Source of the DNA: Paenisporosarcina sp. OV554
GTDB lineage: Bacteria; Bacillota; Bacilli; Bacillales_A; Planococcaceae
DNA: 50,796 nt
Reading direction: 5' to 3'
Assembly (NCBI RefSeq): GCF_003058165.1
Contig: NZ_QBUC01000026.1
Span: forward strand, 1 to 50,796
Shown: piece by piece, positions 36,858-45,657 of the stretch
Numbering within the stretch: the first letter of the stretch is position 1
Layout of the letters: the number at the start of each line of letters is the position of its first letter
Notes under the pieces: generated by a model
Seen by the model: the letters and a program-made list of their open reading frames with translations, nothing else
What the model was told of the DNA's origin: nothing
Databases searched by the model: none
Position numbers and translations under genes: made by a program

Positions 36858-36949
36858 AGAGAGCCAACGGTAAGCTATTTATATTCATACTAGTAATGGG
36901 TGTTTTCTGGGGATTCTTATATTGGAAATTTTTCGCGCCAAACCTATGA
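36854..36949 (+). CDS. Candidate small membrane peptide overlapping the lysA stop
   Basis: A 31-codon frame starts at TTG 36854, overlapping the lysA stop by four bases, with AGGTG eight bases upstream in the lysA end. It encodes a basic N-terminus (KRANGK) and one hydrophobic span (LFIFILVMGVFWGFLYW), a plausible single-pass membrane peptide. Too short for family recognition; translational coupling with lysA is inferred. Confidence 0.45.
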   Translation: MKRANGKLFIFILVMGVFWGFLYWKFFAPNL

Positions 36950-37043
36950 GATGTTAAAATATGGGTTTTTAGTTGAAGTTTTTTAACATATGAGGTAGGA
37001 TAGTCATTGGTGCTGAAGCGGAAACAAAAATGAGGGATTTATT

Positions 37044-37409
37044 ATGTTAGTTCGATTTAAAAAAAATTGTGAGAAAATAGCGATGGGATTACTGTCGTTT
37101 ATGCCACAAGAAAAAAACTTAAAAAAATTACAAGAAACGATTCAAACCTATGAAAACAATCCTAACTGGCATTTGTTTATGTGGAAAAAAGATGAGGATT
37201 TCGTTGGTTTAATTGGTATCGAAACTTCAGATGACGTGTGTTTGGTTCAACATATTTCCGTTACTCCCTCTTATAGAGGTGAAGGTATTGGAAAAGAAAT
37301 GGTCTCTAAAGTACAACAATTTCTTCCGTGTGCCGAAATCTATGCAGCAGAATCAACAAAACCATTTATAGATAAGTGCTTAACAGAGAAAGAAGGAACA
37401 GACGCTTAA
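37044..37409 (+). CDS. ribT: RibT-like GNAT acetyltransferase
   Basis: The 121-residue protein has the GNAT core: FVGLIGIE, then VQHISVTPSYRGEGIGKEMV, where the R/Q-x-x-G-x-G/A acetyl-CoA loop is visible. It is the usual neighbour in the lysA-ribT-ypuF-scpA block. RibT is named for its place in the riboflavin locus of B. subtilis; its acceptor substrate is not established. The gene converges on ypuF, and the two stop codons overlap by two bases inside a shared hairpin. Confidence 0.8.
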   Translation: MLVRFKKNCEKIAMGLLSFMPQEKNLKKLQETIQTYENNPNWHLFMWKKDEDFVGLIGIETSDDVCLVQHISVTPSYRGEGIGKEMVSKVQQFLPCAEIYAAESTKPFIDKCLTEKEGTDA

Positions 37410-37428
37410 TGTCTGTTCCTTCTTTTTT
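37391..37428. terminator. Bidirectional terminator containing both stop codons
   Basis: AGAAGGAACAGAC (37391-37403) pairs with GTCTGTTCCTTCT (37411-37423). The stop codons of ribT (plus) and ypuF (minus) lie in the loop. Confidence 0.88.
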
Positions 37429-37903
37429 CTTCACGTGCTTTAAGTATTTCTGAGCGATCTCGAAGCATATGCTTGTGTATAAGATGATCTCCTGTTAGAG
37501 GTATTATTGGTGGTTGTGTGTCGATGGCATCCTTTAGATCTTGAGAAACAATCTGAATTTGAAACGGTTCAAATGATTTTTTTTGATGAACGCATTCAAG
37601 AGCATGTTGAATATTTTTCACTACATGGTGAATGTGAATTCCTTCAAAAAAAGCACTTTCTTCATTCACTTGAATCCTGTCGATTGATTTAGAAAGAGAT
37701 CTTTCGGCACCGCTGAGATTGTCTCTCCGCCAGTGATACATTCCAGTTGCAAGCAATATCAATGCAGTAAGTGGATGTGTTTTATCTTTCGGTGCAATTT
37801 CTTTCCAATATTCTTCTAACACTTCATGACATTCAAAATAATCTTCGTGCTCATTAAAATATGTCACAAACTGTGTGAAAAGTGGGTGAAACAACGGATG
37901 CAT
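37406..37903 (-). CDS. ypuF: DUF309 protein YpuF
   Basis: The 165-residue protein carries the DUF309 signature HEDYFECHEVLEEYWKE (about 18-34) and LILLATGMYHWRRDNLSGA (about 46-64), an all-helical family of unknown function. It is divergent from scpA with 56 bases between starts, as in B. subtilis. Confidence 0.9.
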   Translation of the reverse strand: MHPLFHPLFTQFVTYFNEHEDYFECHEVLEEYWKEIAPKDKTHPLTALILLATGMYHWRRDNLSGAERSLSKSIDRIQVNEESAFFEGIHIHHVVKNIQHALECVHQKKSFEPFQIQIVSQDLKDAIDTQPPIIPLTGDHLIHKHMLRDRSEILKAREEKRRNRH

Positions 37904-37959
37904 TCTTCTCTCACTTCCTCTATACTAAAATTTGAATCTATTTGATCGGGTGATCTAAC

Positions 37960-38739
37960 ATGTCTTATGAAGTAAAATTGGACGCTTTTGAAGGTCCTCT
38001 CGATTTATTATTACACTTAATTCATCGTTTGGAAATTGATATATATGATATTCCGATGGCTGACTTGACCTTACAGTACATGGAACATATTCGTGCAATG
38101 CAAGTTCTAGAGCTAAATGAAGCAAGTGAATATTTAGTAATGGCAGCATCCTTACTTGCTATTAAAAGTAAAATGCTTCTCCCTATTCACGAAGGCGAGT
38201 TTGATGAAGACGATTTGTCAGTTGATATGAATGACCCTCGTGACGAATTAGTCAATCGACTTATTGAGTATCGAAAGTTTAAAGAAGCGGCTGAAGTGTT
38301 ACAACAACTTGAGGAACAACGTGCACAAGTATTCACAAGGGCGCCAAGCGATTTAACAGACTATCAAACAACTAAACAGCTGTCGGCATTTGATGAACAA
38401 TTAAATGTCTATGATATGTTAGGTGCATTTCAAAAAATGATGCGAAGAAAACAACTAAAAGCCCCGTTAGCCACTAGAATTGCTCGGCAAGAACTATCTG
38501 TAAAAGACCAAATGAAAAGTGTCTATCATACTCTTAAATCAAGAGGGGGTAGTTGTTCATTTTCCGAGCTGTTTCCTTCAGAAGATAAACCAACTTTAGT
38601 TGTTACTTTCCTATCTTTACTTGAGCTAATGAAAAGACAAATGGTATTTGTCGAACAACAACATAATTTTGATGATTTAACAGTCAAACTATTAAATGGT
38701 CGATGGGAGGAAGAGTTATTTGAGCCTATTGATGAGTAA
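37960..38739 (+). CDS. scpA: Condensin (SMC) kleisin subunit ScpA
   Basis: The 259-residue kleisin starts with the conserved VKLDAFEGPLDLLLHLI, followed by YLVMAASLLAIKSKMLLP. An acidic linker and a C-terminal winged-helix domain (VVTFLSLLELMKRQMV) bridge the SMC heads. With ScpB and SMC it organises and segregates chromosomes. Its 3' end overlaps scpB, so synthesis is coupled. Confidence 0.96.
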   Translation: MSYEVKLDAFEGPLDLLLHLIHRLEIDIYDIPMADLTLQYMEHIRAMQVLELNEASEYLVMAASLLAIKSKMLLPIHEGEFDEDDLSVDMNDPRDELVNRLIEYRKFKEAAEVLQQLEEQRAQVFTRAPSDLTDYQTTKQLSAFDEQLNVYDMLGAFQKMMRRKQLKAPLATRIARQELSVKDQMKSVYHTLKSRGGSCSFSELFPSEDKPTLVVTFLSLLELMKRQMVFVEQQHNFDDLTVKLLNGRWEEELFEPIDE

Positions 38740-39307
38740 AATCGAAAGTTTACTCTTTGTCACAGGTGACGAAGGGCTATCAAGTAAACAAATTGAGAGT
38801 TTAACAGATGCTTCGGCTAGTGAAGTGAAAGAGGCATTATTGAGTCTTCAAGCAGATTATATAAAATCTAAGATTCGCGGTATTGAATTAAAAGAACTAG
38901 CTGGTACATATCAACTAATTTCAAAAAAGAAAAATGCAAGTACAATTCAACGCTTAGTTGAGAACCCCACAAACCAACCACTTTCTCAAGCATCTTTAGA
39001 AGTATTGGCGATTGTTGCATATAAACAACCGATTACACGAATCGAAGTTGAAGAGATTCGTGGGGTGAAAAGTGAGAGACCTTTACATACGTTAGGTTTG
39101 AAGGGCTTAATTCAAGAAGTGGGTCGTGCGGAAGGAACTGGTCGTGCTATTCTTTATGGCACTACGAAAGAGTTTTTGAATGTTTTTGGTCTGAATGATA
39201 CCAAGGAATTGCCTTCTTTACCGGAAGTACAAGACTCTGAAGAAGAAGAGCAAACTGATTTATTTATGACGAAGTTTCAAGAAGCCTTTGGAGAACAAAA
39301 AGAATAA
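38720..39307 (+). CDS. scpB: Condensin subunit ScpB
   Basis: This 195-residue protein (TTG start at 38720, nine bases after GGGAGG; an ATG at 38732 is the alternative) has tandem winged helices. IESLLFVTGDEGLSSKQI opens it, and SLEVLAIVAYKQPITRIE and EIRGVKSERPLHTL lie in the second. An acidic tail follows. ScpB dimers bind ScpA and modulate SMC. It overlaps scpA by 20 bases. Confidence 0.95.
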   Translation: MSLLMSKIESLLFVTGDEGLSSKQIESLTDASASEVKEALLSLQADYIKSKIRGIELKELAGTYQLISKKKNASTIQRLVENPTNQPLSQASLEVLAIVAYKQPITRIEVEEIRGVKSERPLHTLGLKGLIQEVGRAEGTGRAILYGTTKEFLNVFGLNDTKELPSLPEVQDSEEEEQTDLFMTKFQEAFGEQKE

Positions 39308-39327
39308 CATACGAAAGGTGCTAGTGC

Positions 39328-40317
39328 TTGAGAAAAAAAATCGCGTTACTGTTGGTATTGCTTTTAGTAGGTATGATTTACCCTCATTTAACACAAGCCC
39401 AAGGATCCTCTTATGCGGTTATTGATGCAAAGACAGGGCGTTTATTGGAGGGAAGTGGAGAACATATTCAATTACCGATAGCAAGTCTTACAAAAATGTG
39501 GACTGCAGTTGTCGTGGCACAAGAAGTGGATTTAAAAGAACATGCCAAAATCACACCAAATGCTTCAACCCAAGAAGGATCATCCATTTACTTGAAAAAT
39601 GGAGAAGATATACAAGTAGACGTTCTTTTATATGGCTTAATGCTGAGATCGGGTAATGATGCAGCAGTCGCTCTTGCGGAGCATGCTGGTGGATCTGTTG
39701 AAGGTTTTGTGAAATTGATGAATGAGAAAGCAAAACTAATGGGATTAAACGATACCAGTTTTCAAAATCCATCCGGGCTACACCATGAAGAACATCTTTC
39801 CACAGCCTATGACACAGCGCTTATGTTAAAAATTGCGATGGATATCAAGGAGTTAAAACCGATTCTAACCGCTTCCCATTACAAAGGAAACGGCAAGTCT
39901 TGGGAAAATAAACACAAGCTCGTGCGCTCTGAAACTAAAGCAATTGCAGGTAAAACAGGATTCACAAAAGCTGCTGGAAGAACACTAGCTACCTATTTCA
40001 AAGACGGTGAAAAAGAAGTCATTGTGGTCACATTAAATCAATCAAACGATTGGCAGATGCATCAGCAACTTGCGCAGAATGTCTTTACGCAATATGATAG
40101 AGTTCAAGTCATTGAAAAAGGTTTGTATGACCTACCAGGTGGTTTGGTTATTAAAACCGAAAAGCCTGTATATGTCTTAATAAATAAAAAAGATCAAGTT
40201 TCTCATCTTCTGATTTTAAACCGAAAAAAATCATTACAAAAAGTTGCGAGATGGGAAGTACAAATAAACGGTAAAACTATACTTTCACAAAAAGTACATA
40301 TTGAGCGGAGTGAATGA
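39328..40317 (+). CDS. dacB: D-alanyl-D-alanine carboxypeptidase (DacB/PBP5*-like)
   Basis: The 329-residue S11 peptidase has an N-terminal signal peptide (about 1-25, LLLVLLLVGMIYPHLTQAQG) and the three penicillin-binding motifs: SLTK (S53, K56), SGN (108-110) and KTG (209-211). It trims D-alanine from peptidoglycan stem peptides outside the membrane. The position between scpB and rluB is that of dacB, the spore-cortex enzyme of B. subtilis. However, spmA and spmB, which follow dacB there, are missing, and the protein is shorter than DacB (about 382), so a DacF-like vegetative/forespore role is also possible. Start is TTG after GAAAGGTG. Confidence 0.85.
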   Translation: MRKKIALLLVLLLVGMIYPHLTQAQGSSYAVIDAKTGRLLEGSGEHIQLPIASLTKMWTAVVVAQEVDLKEHAKITPNASTQEGSSIYLKNGEDIQVDVLLYGLMLRSGNDAAVALAEHAGGSVEGFVKLMNEKAKLMGLNDTSFQNPSGLHHEEHLSTAYDTALMLKIAMDIKELKPILTASHYKGNGKSWENKHKLVRSETKAIAGKTGFTKAAGRTLATYFKDGEKEVIVVTLNQSNDWQMHQQLAQNVFTQYDRVQVIEKGLYDLPGGLVIKTEKPVYVLINKKDQVSHLLILNRKKSLQKVARWEVQINGKTILSQKVHIERSE

Positions 40318-40319
40318 TG

Positions 40320-40352
40320 AAGACTGCTTATTAAATAAGCGGTCTTCTTTTG
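40320..40352 (+). terminator. Terminator of dacB
   Basis: GAAGACTGCTTATT pairs with AATAAGCGGTCTTC (one G-U pair) and ends in TTTTGTTTT. Confidence 0.85.
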
Positions 40353-40414
40353 TTTTGAGCGAAAGTGTGACATAATTTTCAACAGAGTATAGGACTAAAC
40401 GAAGAGGTGAAAGT

Positions 40415-41149
40415 ATGGAAAGATTACAAAAAATGTTAGCACATGCTGGGGTGGCATCACGAAGAAAATCCGAGCAGCTAATTTTAGAAGGAAAAGTAAA
40501 AGTAAATGGAAAAGTAGTAACAGAACTTGGTACGAAAGTGTCGTCAACTGATACAGTTGAAGTTGACGGTGTGAAACTTGAAAAAGAACAAAAAGTTTAT
40601 CATTTGTTATATAAACCAAGAGGTGTTATTTCAGCTGTTACAGATGATAAAGGTCGCGAAACAGTTGCTGATTTATTTCCTCACATACAAGAACGATTAT
40701 TTCCAGTTGGACGTTTAGATTATGACACATCTGGTCTTTTAATCATGACCAATGATGGAGATTTATCATATACATTAACTCATCCTAAATTCAAGATTGA
40801 TAAGACTTATGTGGCACGCGTAAAAGGTATCCCGGGTAAAGAACAACTTCGTATACTTGAGCGTGGTGTGGATTTAGAAGATGGCAAAACAGCTCCTGCT
40901 CGAGTGAAATTATTATCTGCAGATGCAAAACAAGGCAAAGCAATTATTGAAATCACGATTCATGAAGGTAAAAACCGTCAAGTTCGACGCATGTTTGATG
41001 CGATTGGTTTCCCAGTTCAAAAGTTGAAACGTGAACGCTTTGCATTCTTAACACTTAACGGATTAAACGCTGGTGATTCTCGTGAATTAAGCTCCCATGA
41101 AGTGAAATTATTGCGTGTAATGGCTGAAACAGGAAAAATCGGTTCATAA
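40415..41149 (+). CDS. rluB: rRNA pseudouridine synthase RluB
   Basis: The 244-residue protein has an N-terminal S4 RNA-binding domain (about 1-60, RLQKMLAHAGVASRRKSEQL) and the RsuA/RluB catalytic domain. The active aspartate is in GRLDYDTSGLLIMTNDGD (about 101-118), and IHEGKNRQVRRMFDAIG lies near the end. It isomerises a uridine near 2605 in 23S rRNA. The position before resA matches ypuL/rluB. Confidence 0.93.
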   Translation: MERLQKMLAHAGVASRRKSEQLILEGKVKVNGKVVTELGTKVSSTDTVEVDGVKLEKEQKVYHLLYKPRGVISAVTDDKGRETVADLFPHIQERLFPVGRLDYDTSGLLIMTNDGDLSYTLTHPKFKIDKTYVARVKGIPGKEQLRILERGVDLEDGKTAPARVKLLSADAKQGKAIIEITIHEGKNRQVRRMFDAIGFPVQKLKRERFAFLTLNGLNAGDSRELSSHEVKLLRVMAETGKIGS

Positions 41150-41186
41150 TTAATATATACCTGTTCAAATAGGAAAATAAATAGAG

Positions 41187-41335
41187 CCTTTTAATGGCTA
41201 CAGTCTTAAGCAGTAGTTCGTTTCCTTATAAACTTTGAGGAACGGAGAAACAAGCCACACGAAGGGGTATACAGCCGGGAATTCACCATATCCAGTGGCT
41301 GAGGCTGTATAACCCGCATAGTGTTGGCTTTTGCT
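41187..41335 (+). other. Multi-hairpin intergenic structure between rluB and resA
   Basis: AAGCCACAC (41252-41260) pairs with GTGTTGGCTT (41321-41330, one bulge) and encloses GGGTATACAGCC (41265-41276) paired with GGCTGTATAACCC (41303-41315, one bulged A). A smaller hairpin (CGTTTCCT with AGGAACG, about 41219-41246) precedes it. The long arm ends in CTTTTG, so it may terminate rluB transcription, but the length and layered bulges look more like a folded RNA or a degenerate mobile element. Confidence 0.5.
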
Positions 41336-41412
41336 GTTTAGTAGATTATTTATCCACCTTATCCAAACGTTCACAAACCCTTCAAAAGTGCGGACTTACC
41401 AACCACTTTTCT

Positions 41413-41422
41413 TTGTTATAAT
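41413..41422 (+). promoter_or_regulatory. Extended -10 promoter of the res operon (possible)
   Basis: TG-T-TATAAT at 41414-41422 forms an extended -10 element about 37 bases before resA. No good -35 is visible 17 bases upstream, consistent with an activator-dependent or weak promoter. Confidence 0.45.
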
Positions 41423-41458
41423 AAAAAAGGATTATTTCGTCATTTAGGAGGTCGGAAA

Positions 41459-41995
41459 ATGGCTCAGACGAAACAAAAAAGATTTATTTTGAGAACTATT
41501 ATTTTATCTGTTCTTGTATTTGCAATTGTCTACACCATATACAACAATGCCACCAAAGAAAAAGTAGAAGTACTCGGCATTGGTGATGAGGCACCTGATT
41601 TCACATTGGTTGATTTAAATGGAGAAGAGCATCGCTTGTCAGATTATAAAGGACAAGGTGTCTTTTTGAATTTCTGGGGAACATGGTGTAAACCATGTGC
41701 TAAAGAAATGCCTGCTATGGATCGCCAATATGAAACGTTTAAAGAACAAGGCGTTCAAATTTTGGCTGTCAATATTGCACAGTCTGATTTCGAAGTACAA
41801 CAATTTGCGAGTCAGTATGGATTAGATTTCCCAATTGTCATTGATAAAACGAAAAGTGTAATGGAAGCCTACAACATTGACCCGCTTCCAACAACATTGT
41901 TAATCAATCCTGAAGGTAAAATCGAGCAAATTGTACGCGGAGAAATGACAGAACAGGACATTGCTGGTTTTATGGAGCAAATACGTCCTGAATAA
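41459..41995 (+). CDS. resA: Extracytoplasmic thiol-disulfide oxidoreductase ResA
   Basis: The 178-residue thioredoxin-like protein has one N-terminal membrane anchor (about 10-30) and the active site WGTWCKPCAKEM with C77 and C80; PTTLLINPEGK carries the cis-proline. It reduces apocytochrome c cysteines outside the membrane before haem attachment by ResBC. RBS is TTAGGAGG. It is first in resABCDE. Confidence 0.95.
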   Translation: MAQTKQKRFILRTIILSVLVFAIVYTIYNNATKEKVEVLGIGDEAPDFTLVDLNGEEHRLSDYKGQGVFLNFWGTWCKPCAKEMPAMDRQYETFKEQGVQILAVNIAQSDFEVQQFASQYGLDFPIVIDKTKSVMEAYNIDPLPTTLLINPEGKIEQIVRGEMTEQDIAGFMEQIRPE

Positions 41996-42007
41996 GGAGT
42001 CAATCAT

Positions 42008-43666
42008 ATGAACAACATCATTTGTGCTTGTGGGCATGAAAATCCAGAAGGAACAGTGCTATGTGGAAACTGTGGTAGGCCCCTCACGAAAGAAGCAAAG
42101 AATCAAAAATTAGCGGACATGCGTTACGAAGGTACTGCTCGTCGTTCGCAAACGTATAACAAATCAATTATTGATAAAATTTGGAATTTTTTCTCGAGCG
42201 TGAAAATTGGAATAACAATTATTGTTGCGATATTAGTAGCTGCTGCAATCGGAACGATATTGCCTCAAGTATTATATGTTCCAGCTACTACAGAAGCAGA
42301 CATTGCAGCTTATTATGAGCGAGTGTATGGTACATTCGGAAAAATCTACTATGAATTAGGTTTATCCGATTTATATGGTTCGTGGTGGTTCCAAACCTTG
42401 ATTGGTATGCTTGGCATTTCACTAATTGTTGCAAGTTTAGATCGATTTATTCCATTGTATAAGTCCTTGAAAAAACAACGTACGAAAAGACATGAAAGCT
42501 TCATGAAACGTCAACGTCTTTATGCTCAAGGTGAAAATATCTTAGGTGAAAATTCTCTAGCGAAAAGCGAAGAAAAACTCAAAGAACTTCGCTATAAAGT
42601 AACGCGTGAAGATGGAGCATTATTAGCTGAAAAGGGACGTTTTGCAAGATGGGGCCCTTATGTTAATCATGTAGGACTGATTATTTTCTTGTTTGGTGTC
42701 ATGTTACGTGCTTTACCTGGATTTTATGTGGATGAAACAATGTGGATCCGAGAAGGAGAAACACGTGCCATTCCAGAAGCACCTGGTTTCTACTTGGAAA
42801 GCAAAGAATTCATTTTAGAAACATACGACAAAGCTACAGAAGACGAAGTGTTTGGTGAGGCAATCGATCGAGTAGGAACCATTGCATCCAACTATCAAAC
42901 AGATGTCGTGCTTTATAAAAAGCCTGAAGAAGCTTTACCAGGTCAGACGGATGATTTGAAAGAAGTAAAAAAAGAGTCTATTCAAGTTAATCATCCATTG
43001 AAATTTGAAGGCTATTCTGTTTTCCAAATGGATTTCCGTCTAGATGAGCTAAAAACGATGCACTTTAAATTATCAAATAAAGCGTCTGGAGAAACACTAG
43101 GTGATTTAGCAATAGACCTTGTTAATCCTGAAACGTCATATGATGTTGGAAAAGGGTCAAAAGTAGAATTACTAGGCTATTATCCTGATTTTTCTGGATT
43201 TGAAAATGGAGAGCCTCAAACAAAATCTCCAGTTCCAAACAATCCAGCTTTCTTAGTGAAAATGTTCACCCCTGAAACTCCCGAAGGTGAAACTAGTTTT
43301 GTAGCAATCAAACAAACTGTAGAGCCACTTGGAGACAATGAATTTAAACTTGAGTTCCAAAACGTTGATACTCGTGATGTTTCAGGATTAACGATTCGTA
43401 AAGATAAGACATTGTGGATTTTGGCATTAGGTGGCTTACTCTTTATGATTGGAGTTGCCCAAGGTTCTTACTTTAACCACCGTCGGATTTGGATTCACGA
43501 ATCAACAGAAGGTCATTTAGTAGTAGCTGCCCATACCAACAAAAACTGGTTTGGAGTTAAAAAAGAGTTAGATCAAGTTACGGAAGCGGCACAGCTGCCA
43601 CCTTACATTGATCAACACGATACAGAAGGTCAAGAGCTGAAAGAGGATGGTGAGAAATCGTCATGA
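42008..43666 (+). CDS. resB: Cytochrome c biogenesis protein ResB (CcsB)
   Basis: The 552-residue membrane protein has an N-terminal zinc-ribbon-like motif (C6, C8, C19, C22) before the first span near residue 65. Further spans lie near 127-150 and 218-235, then a large extracytoplasmic domain (about 240-460) and a last span (about 467-485). With ResC it moves and ligates haem to apocytochrome c. It starts 12 bases after resA and overlaps resC by four bases. Confidence 0.93.
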   Translation: MNNIICACGHENPEGTVLCGNCGRPLTKEAKNQKLADMRYEGTARRSQTYNKSIIDKIWNFFSSVKIGITIIVAILVAAAIGTILPQVLYVPATTEADIAAYYERVYGTFGKIYYELGLSDLYGSWWFQTLIGMLGISLIVASLDRFIPLYKSLKKQRTKRHESFMKRQRLYAQGENILGENSLAKSEEKLKELRYKVTREDGALLAEKGRFARWGPYVNHVGLIIFLFGVMLRALPGFYVDETMWIREGETRAIPEAPGFYLESKEFILETYDKATEDEVFGEAIDRVGTIASNYQTDVVLYKKPEEALPGQTDDLKEVKKESIQVNHPLKFEGYSVFQMDFRLDELKTMHFKLSNKASGETLGDLAIDLVNPETSYDVGKGSKVELLGYYPDFSGFENGEPQTKSPVPNNPAFLVKMFTPETPEGETSFVAIKQTVEPLGDNEFKLEFQNVDTRDVSGLTIRKDKTLWILALGGLLFMIGVAQGSYFNHRRIWIHESTEGHLVVAAHTNKNWFGVKKELDQVTEAAQLPPYIDQHDTEGQELKEDGEKSS

Positions 43667-44847
43667 CATTAGTATCAATTAGTAGCAATTTATTGTTTGT
43701 TGCATTTGTTTGTTACTTAATCGCAACCATGTTTTTCGGTGGAGCAGTAAAAGTATCTGGTTCTAAAACTTCCGCATCTGAAAGAAGATGGGGGCGCATC
43801 GGAATCATCGTTACGATCGTTGGTTTTATTGCGAACTTAGCGTACTTTATTACTCGCTGGATAGCGGCGGGACATGCTCCCGTAAGTAATTTATTTGAAT
43901 TTACAACGGCGTTTGGCATGATGGTTGTTGGGGCCTTTATCTTAATTTATTTCATCTACAAAACACCATTACTTGGGTTGTTTGCATTGCCAATTGCCAT
44001 TATCATTATCGGCTTTGCTAGTATGTTCCCTCGTGATATCAATCCATTAATTCCAGCACTTAAGAGTTATTGGTTAACTGTACATGTAACTACTGCTGCT
44101 TTAGGTGAAGCGATTTTAGCAATAAGTGCGGTTGCAGGGTTGATTTATCTCTTGAAAAATGTAGATATTACAAAAAAAACAAAGCAACGTTTTTGGTTAG
44201 AAGCAGTAATGTTTACTCTTGTTCTCGTTTTAGGATTTGTAGCTTCAACTACAACATTTAGCGTAATGGATTACGAAGCAAAGTTTAATTATGTAGACAA
44301 AGAACAAAAAGAAAAAGAAATTATTTACAATACACCACCAATTTTCGGAATGAACGAATTTGAAGCTTTGACACCAGGAACTATGACCCCTCTTGCTGAA
44401 ATGCCGTCTATTGTTAATGCTAAAAAATTAACAACGGTTACGTGGTCTTTACTTTTTGGTACTGTACTGTATGTTTTATTACGATTAATTACGCGAAAAT
44501 CTATTTCAGCATTATTAAAACCTTTTGCTCAAAAAGCAAATTCGCAATTGATGGATGAAATAGGCTATCGTGCAGTTTCAATCGGTTTCCCAGTATTTAC
44601 ACTCGGAGCACTGATATTTGCCATGATTTGGGCACATGAAGCGTGGTCAAGATTCTGGGGATGGGATCCAAAAGAAGTTTGGGCTCTCATTACGTGGTTA
44701 TTCTATGCAGCGTTCTTACATCTTCGTTTATCTCGAGGATGGCATGGTGAAAAATCTGCATGGTTAGCGGTAATTGGCTTTATCATAATTATGTTCAACT
44801 TAATTGCAGTTAACTTAATTATTGCCGGTTTACATTCATACGCATAA
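43663..44847 (+). CDS. resC: Cytochrome c synthetase subunit ResC (CcsA)
   Basis: The 394-residue protein has about eight membrane spans and the haem-handling WWD-type motif [14 protein letters not shown] near residue 330, with conserved histidines ([28 protein letters not shown]). It forms the haem channel/synthetase with ResB. Start overlaps the resB stop (ATGA). A terminator follows, separating resABC from resDE. Confidence 0.95.
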   Translation: MTLVSISSNLLFVAFVCYLIATMFFGGAVKVSGSKTSASERRWGRIGIIVTIVGFIANLAYFITRWIAAGHAPVSNLFEFTTAFGMMVVGAFILIYFIYKTPLLGLFALPIAIIIIGFASMFPRDINPLIPALKSYWLTVHVTTAALGEAILAISAVAGLIYLLKNVDITKKTKQRFWLEAVMFTLVLVLGFVASTTTFSVMDYEAKFNYVDKEQKEKEIIYNTPPIFGMNEFEALTPGTMTPLAEMPSIVNAKKLTTVTWSLLFGTVLYVLLRLITRKSISALLKPFAQKANSQLMDEIGYRAVSIGFPVFTLGALIFAMIWAHEAWSRFWGWDPKEVWALITWLFYAAFLHLRLSRGWHGEKSAWLAVIGFIIIMFNLIAVNLIIAGLHSYA

Positions 44848-44852
44848 TACAC

Positions 44853-44884
44853 AAGCCTTTTCCTTCCGAGGGAAGGGCTTTTCT
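44853..44884 (+). terminator. Terminator between resC and resD
   Basis: AAGCC ... CCTTCC pairs with GGAAGG ... GGCTT around GAG, followed by TTTTC. It suggests partial separation of resABC and resDE, with a distinct resD promoter in 44885-44930. Confidence 0.8.
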
Positions 44885-44940
44885 TTCAATTTAAGATATG
44901 TAATTGTACAATAATTGGTAAGACGGAAGGGGTAACCATA

Positions 44941-45657
44941 ATGTCAGAACATATATCTGTATTAGTAGTAGATGACGAAGATCGTATTCGTAGATTATTA
45001 AAAATGTATTTAGAGCGCGAAGGATATGAAGTAGATGAGGCTGAGAATGGTGAAATAGCTTTAGAAATGGCACTGGAAAAAGATTATCATTGTATCTTAC
45101 TAGATGTCATGATGCCTGAAAAAGACGGCTTAGAAGTTATTACGGAGCTTCGTGAACATAAAGCAACACCTATTATGTTGTTAACAGCTAAGGGTGAAGA
45201 AGCAAATCGTGTTGAAGGATTTGAATTAGGTGCCGATGATTACATCGTAAAACCGTTTAGTCCTCGCGAAGTTGTATTAAGAGTTAAAGCGGTATTGCGA
45301 CGTTCAGTAACCATTTCACCGATTTCAACTTCATCGGTATCTAAGGACTTAGTTGTATTCCCCCATTTAATAATAGACCACGACGCCCACCGTGTAACTG
45401 CGGATGGGACAGAAGTGAATTTAACACCTAAAGAATATGAACTTCTTTACTTTTTAGCAAAAGCACCAGACAAAGTGTTTGATCGCGAACAATTGTTAAA
45501 AGAAGTATGGCACTATGATTTCTTTGGTGATTTGCGGACAGTAGATACTCACGTTAAACGATTACGTGAAAAATTAAATCGTGTATCCGAAAAAGCAGCT
45601 AAAATGATTGTGACTGTGTGGGGCGTAGGATATAAATTTGAGATTGTCAATGAATAG
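44941..45657 (+). CDS. resD: Response regulator ResD
   Basis: The 238-residue OmpR/PhoB-type regulator has a receiver domain (phospho-acceptor D55 in ILLDVMMPEKDG, acidic DDED near 11-14, lysine in IVKPFSPRE) and a C-terminal winged helix (LTPKEYELLYFLAKAP, RTVDTHVKRLREKL). ResD controls aerobic/anaerobic respiration genes, including resABC. Its end overlaps resE. Confidence 0.95.
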   Translation: MSEHISVLVVDDEDRIRRLLKMYLEREGYEVDEAENGEIALEMALEKDYHCILLDVMMPEKDGLEVITELREHKATPIMLLTAKGEEANRVEGFELGADDYIVKPFSPREVVLRVKAVLRRSVTISPISTSSVSKDLVVFPHLIIDHDAHRVTADGTEVNLTPKEYELLYFLAKAPDKVFDREQLLKEVWHYDFFGDLRTVDTHVKRLREKLNRVSEKAAKMIVTVWGVGYKFEIVNE

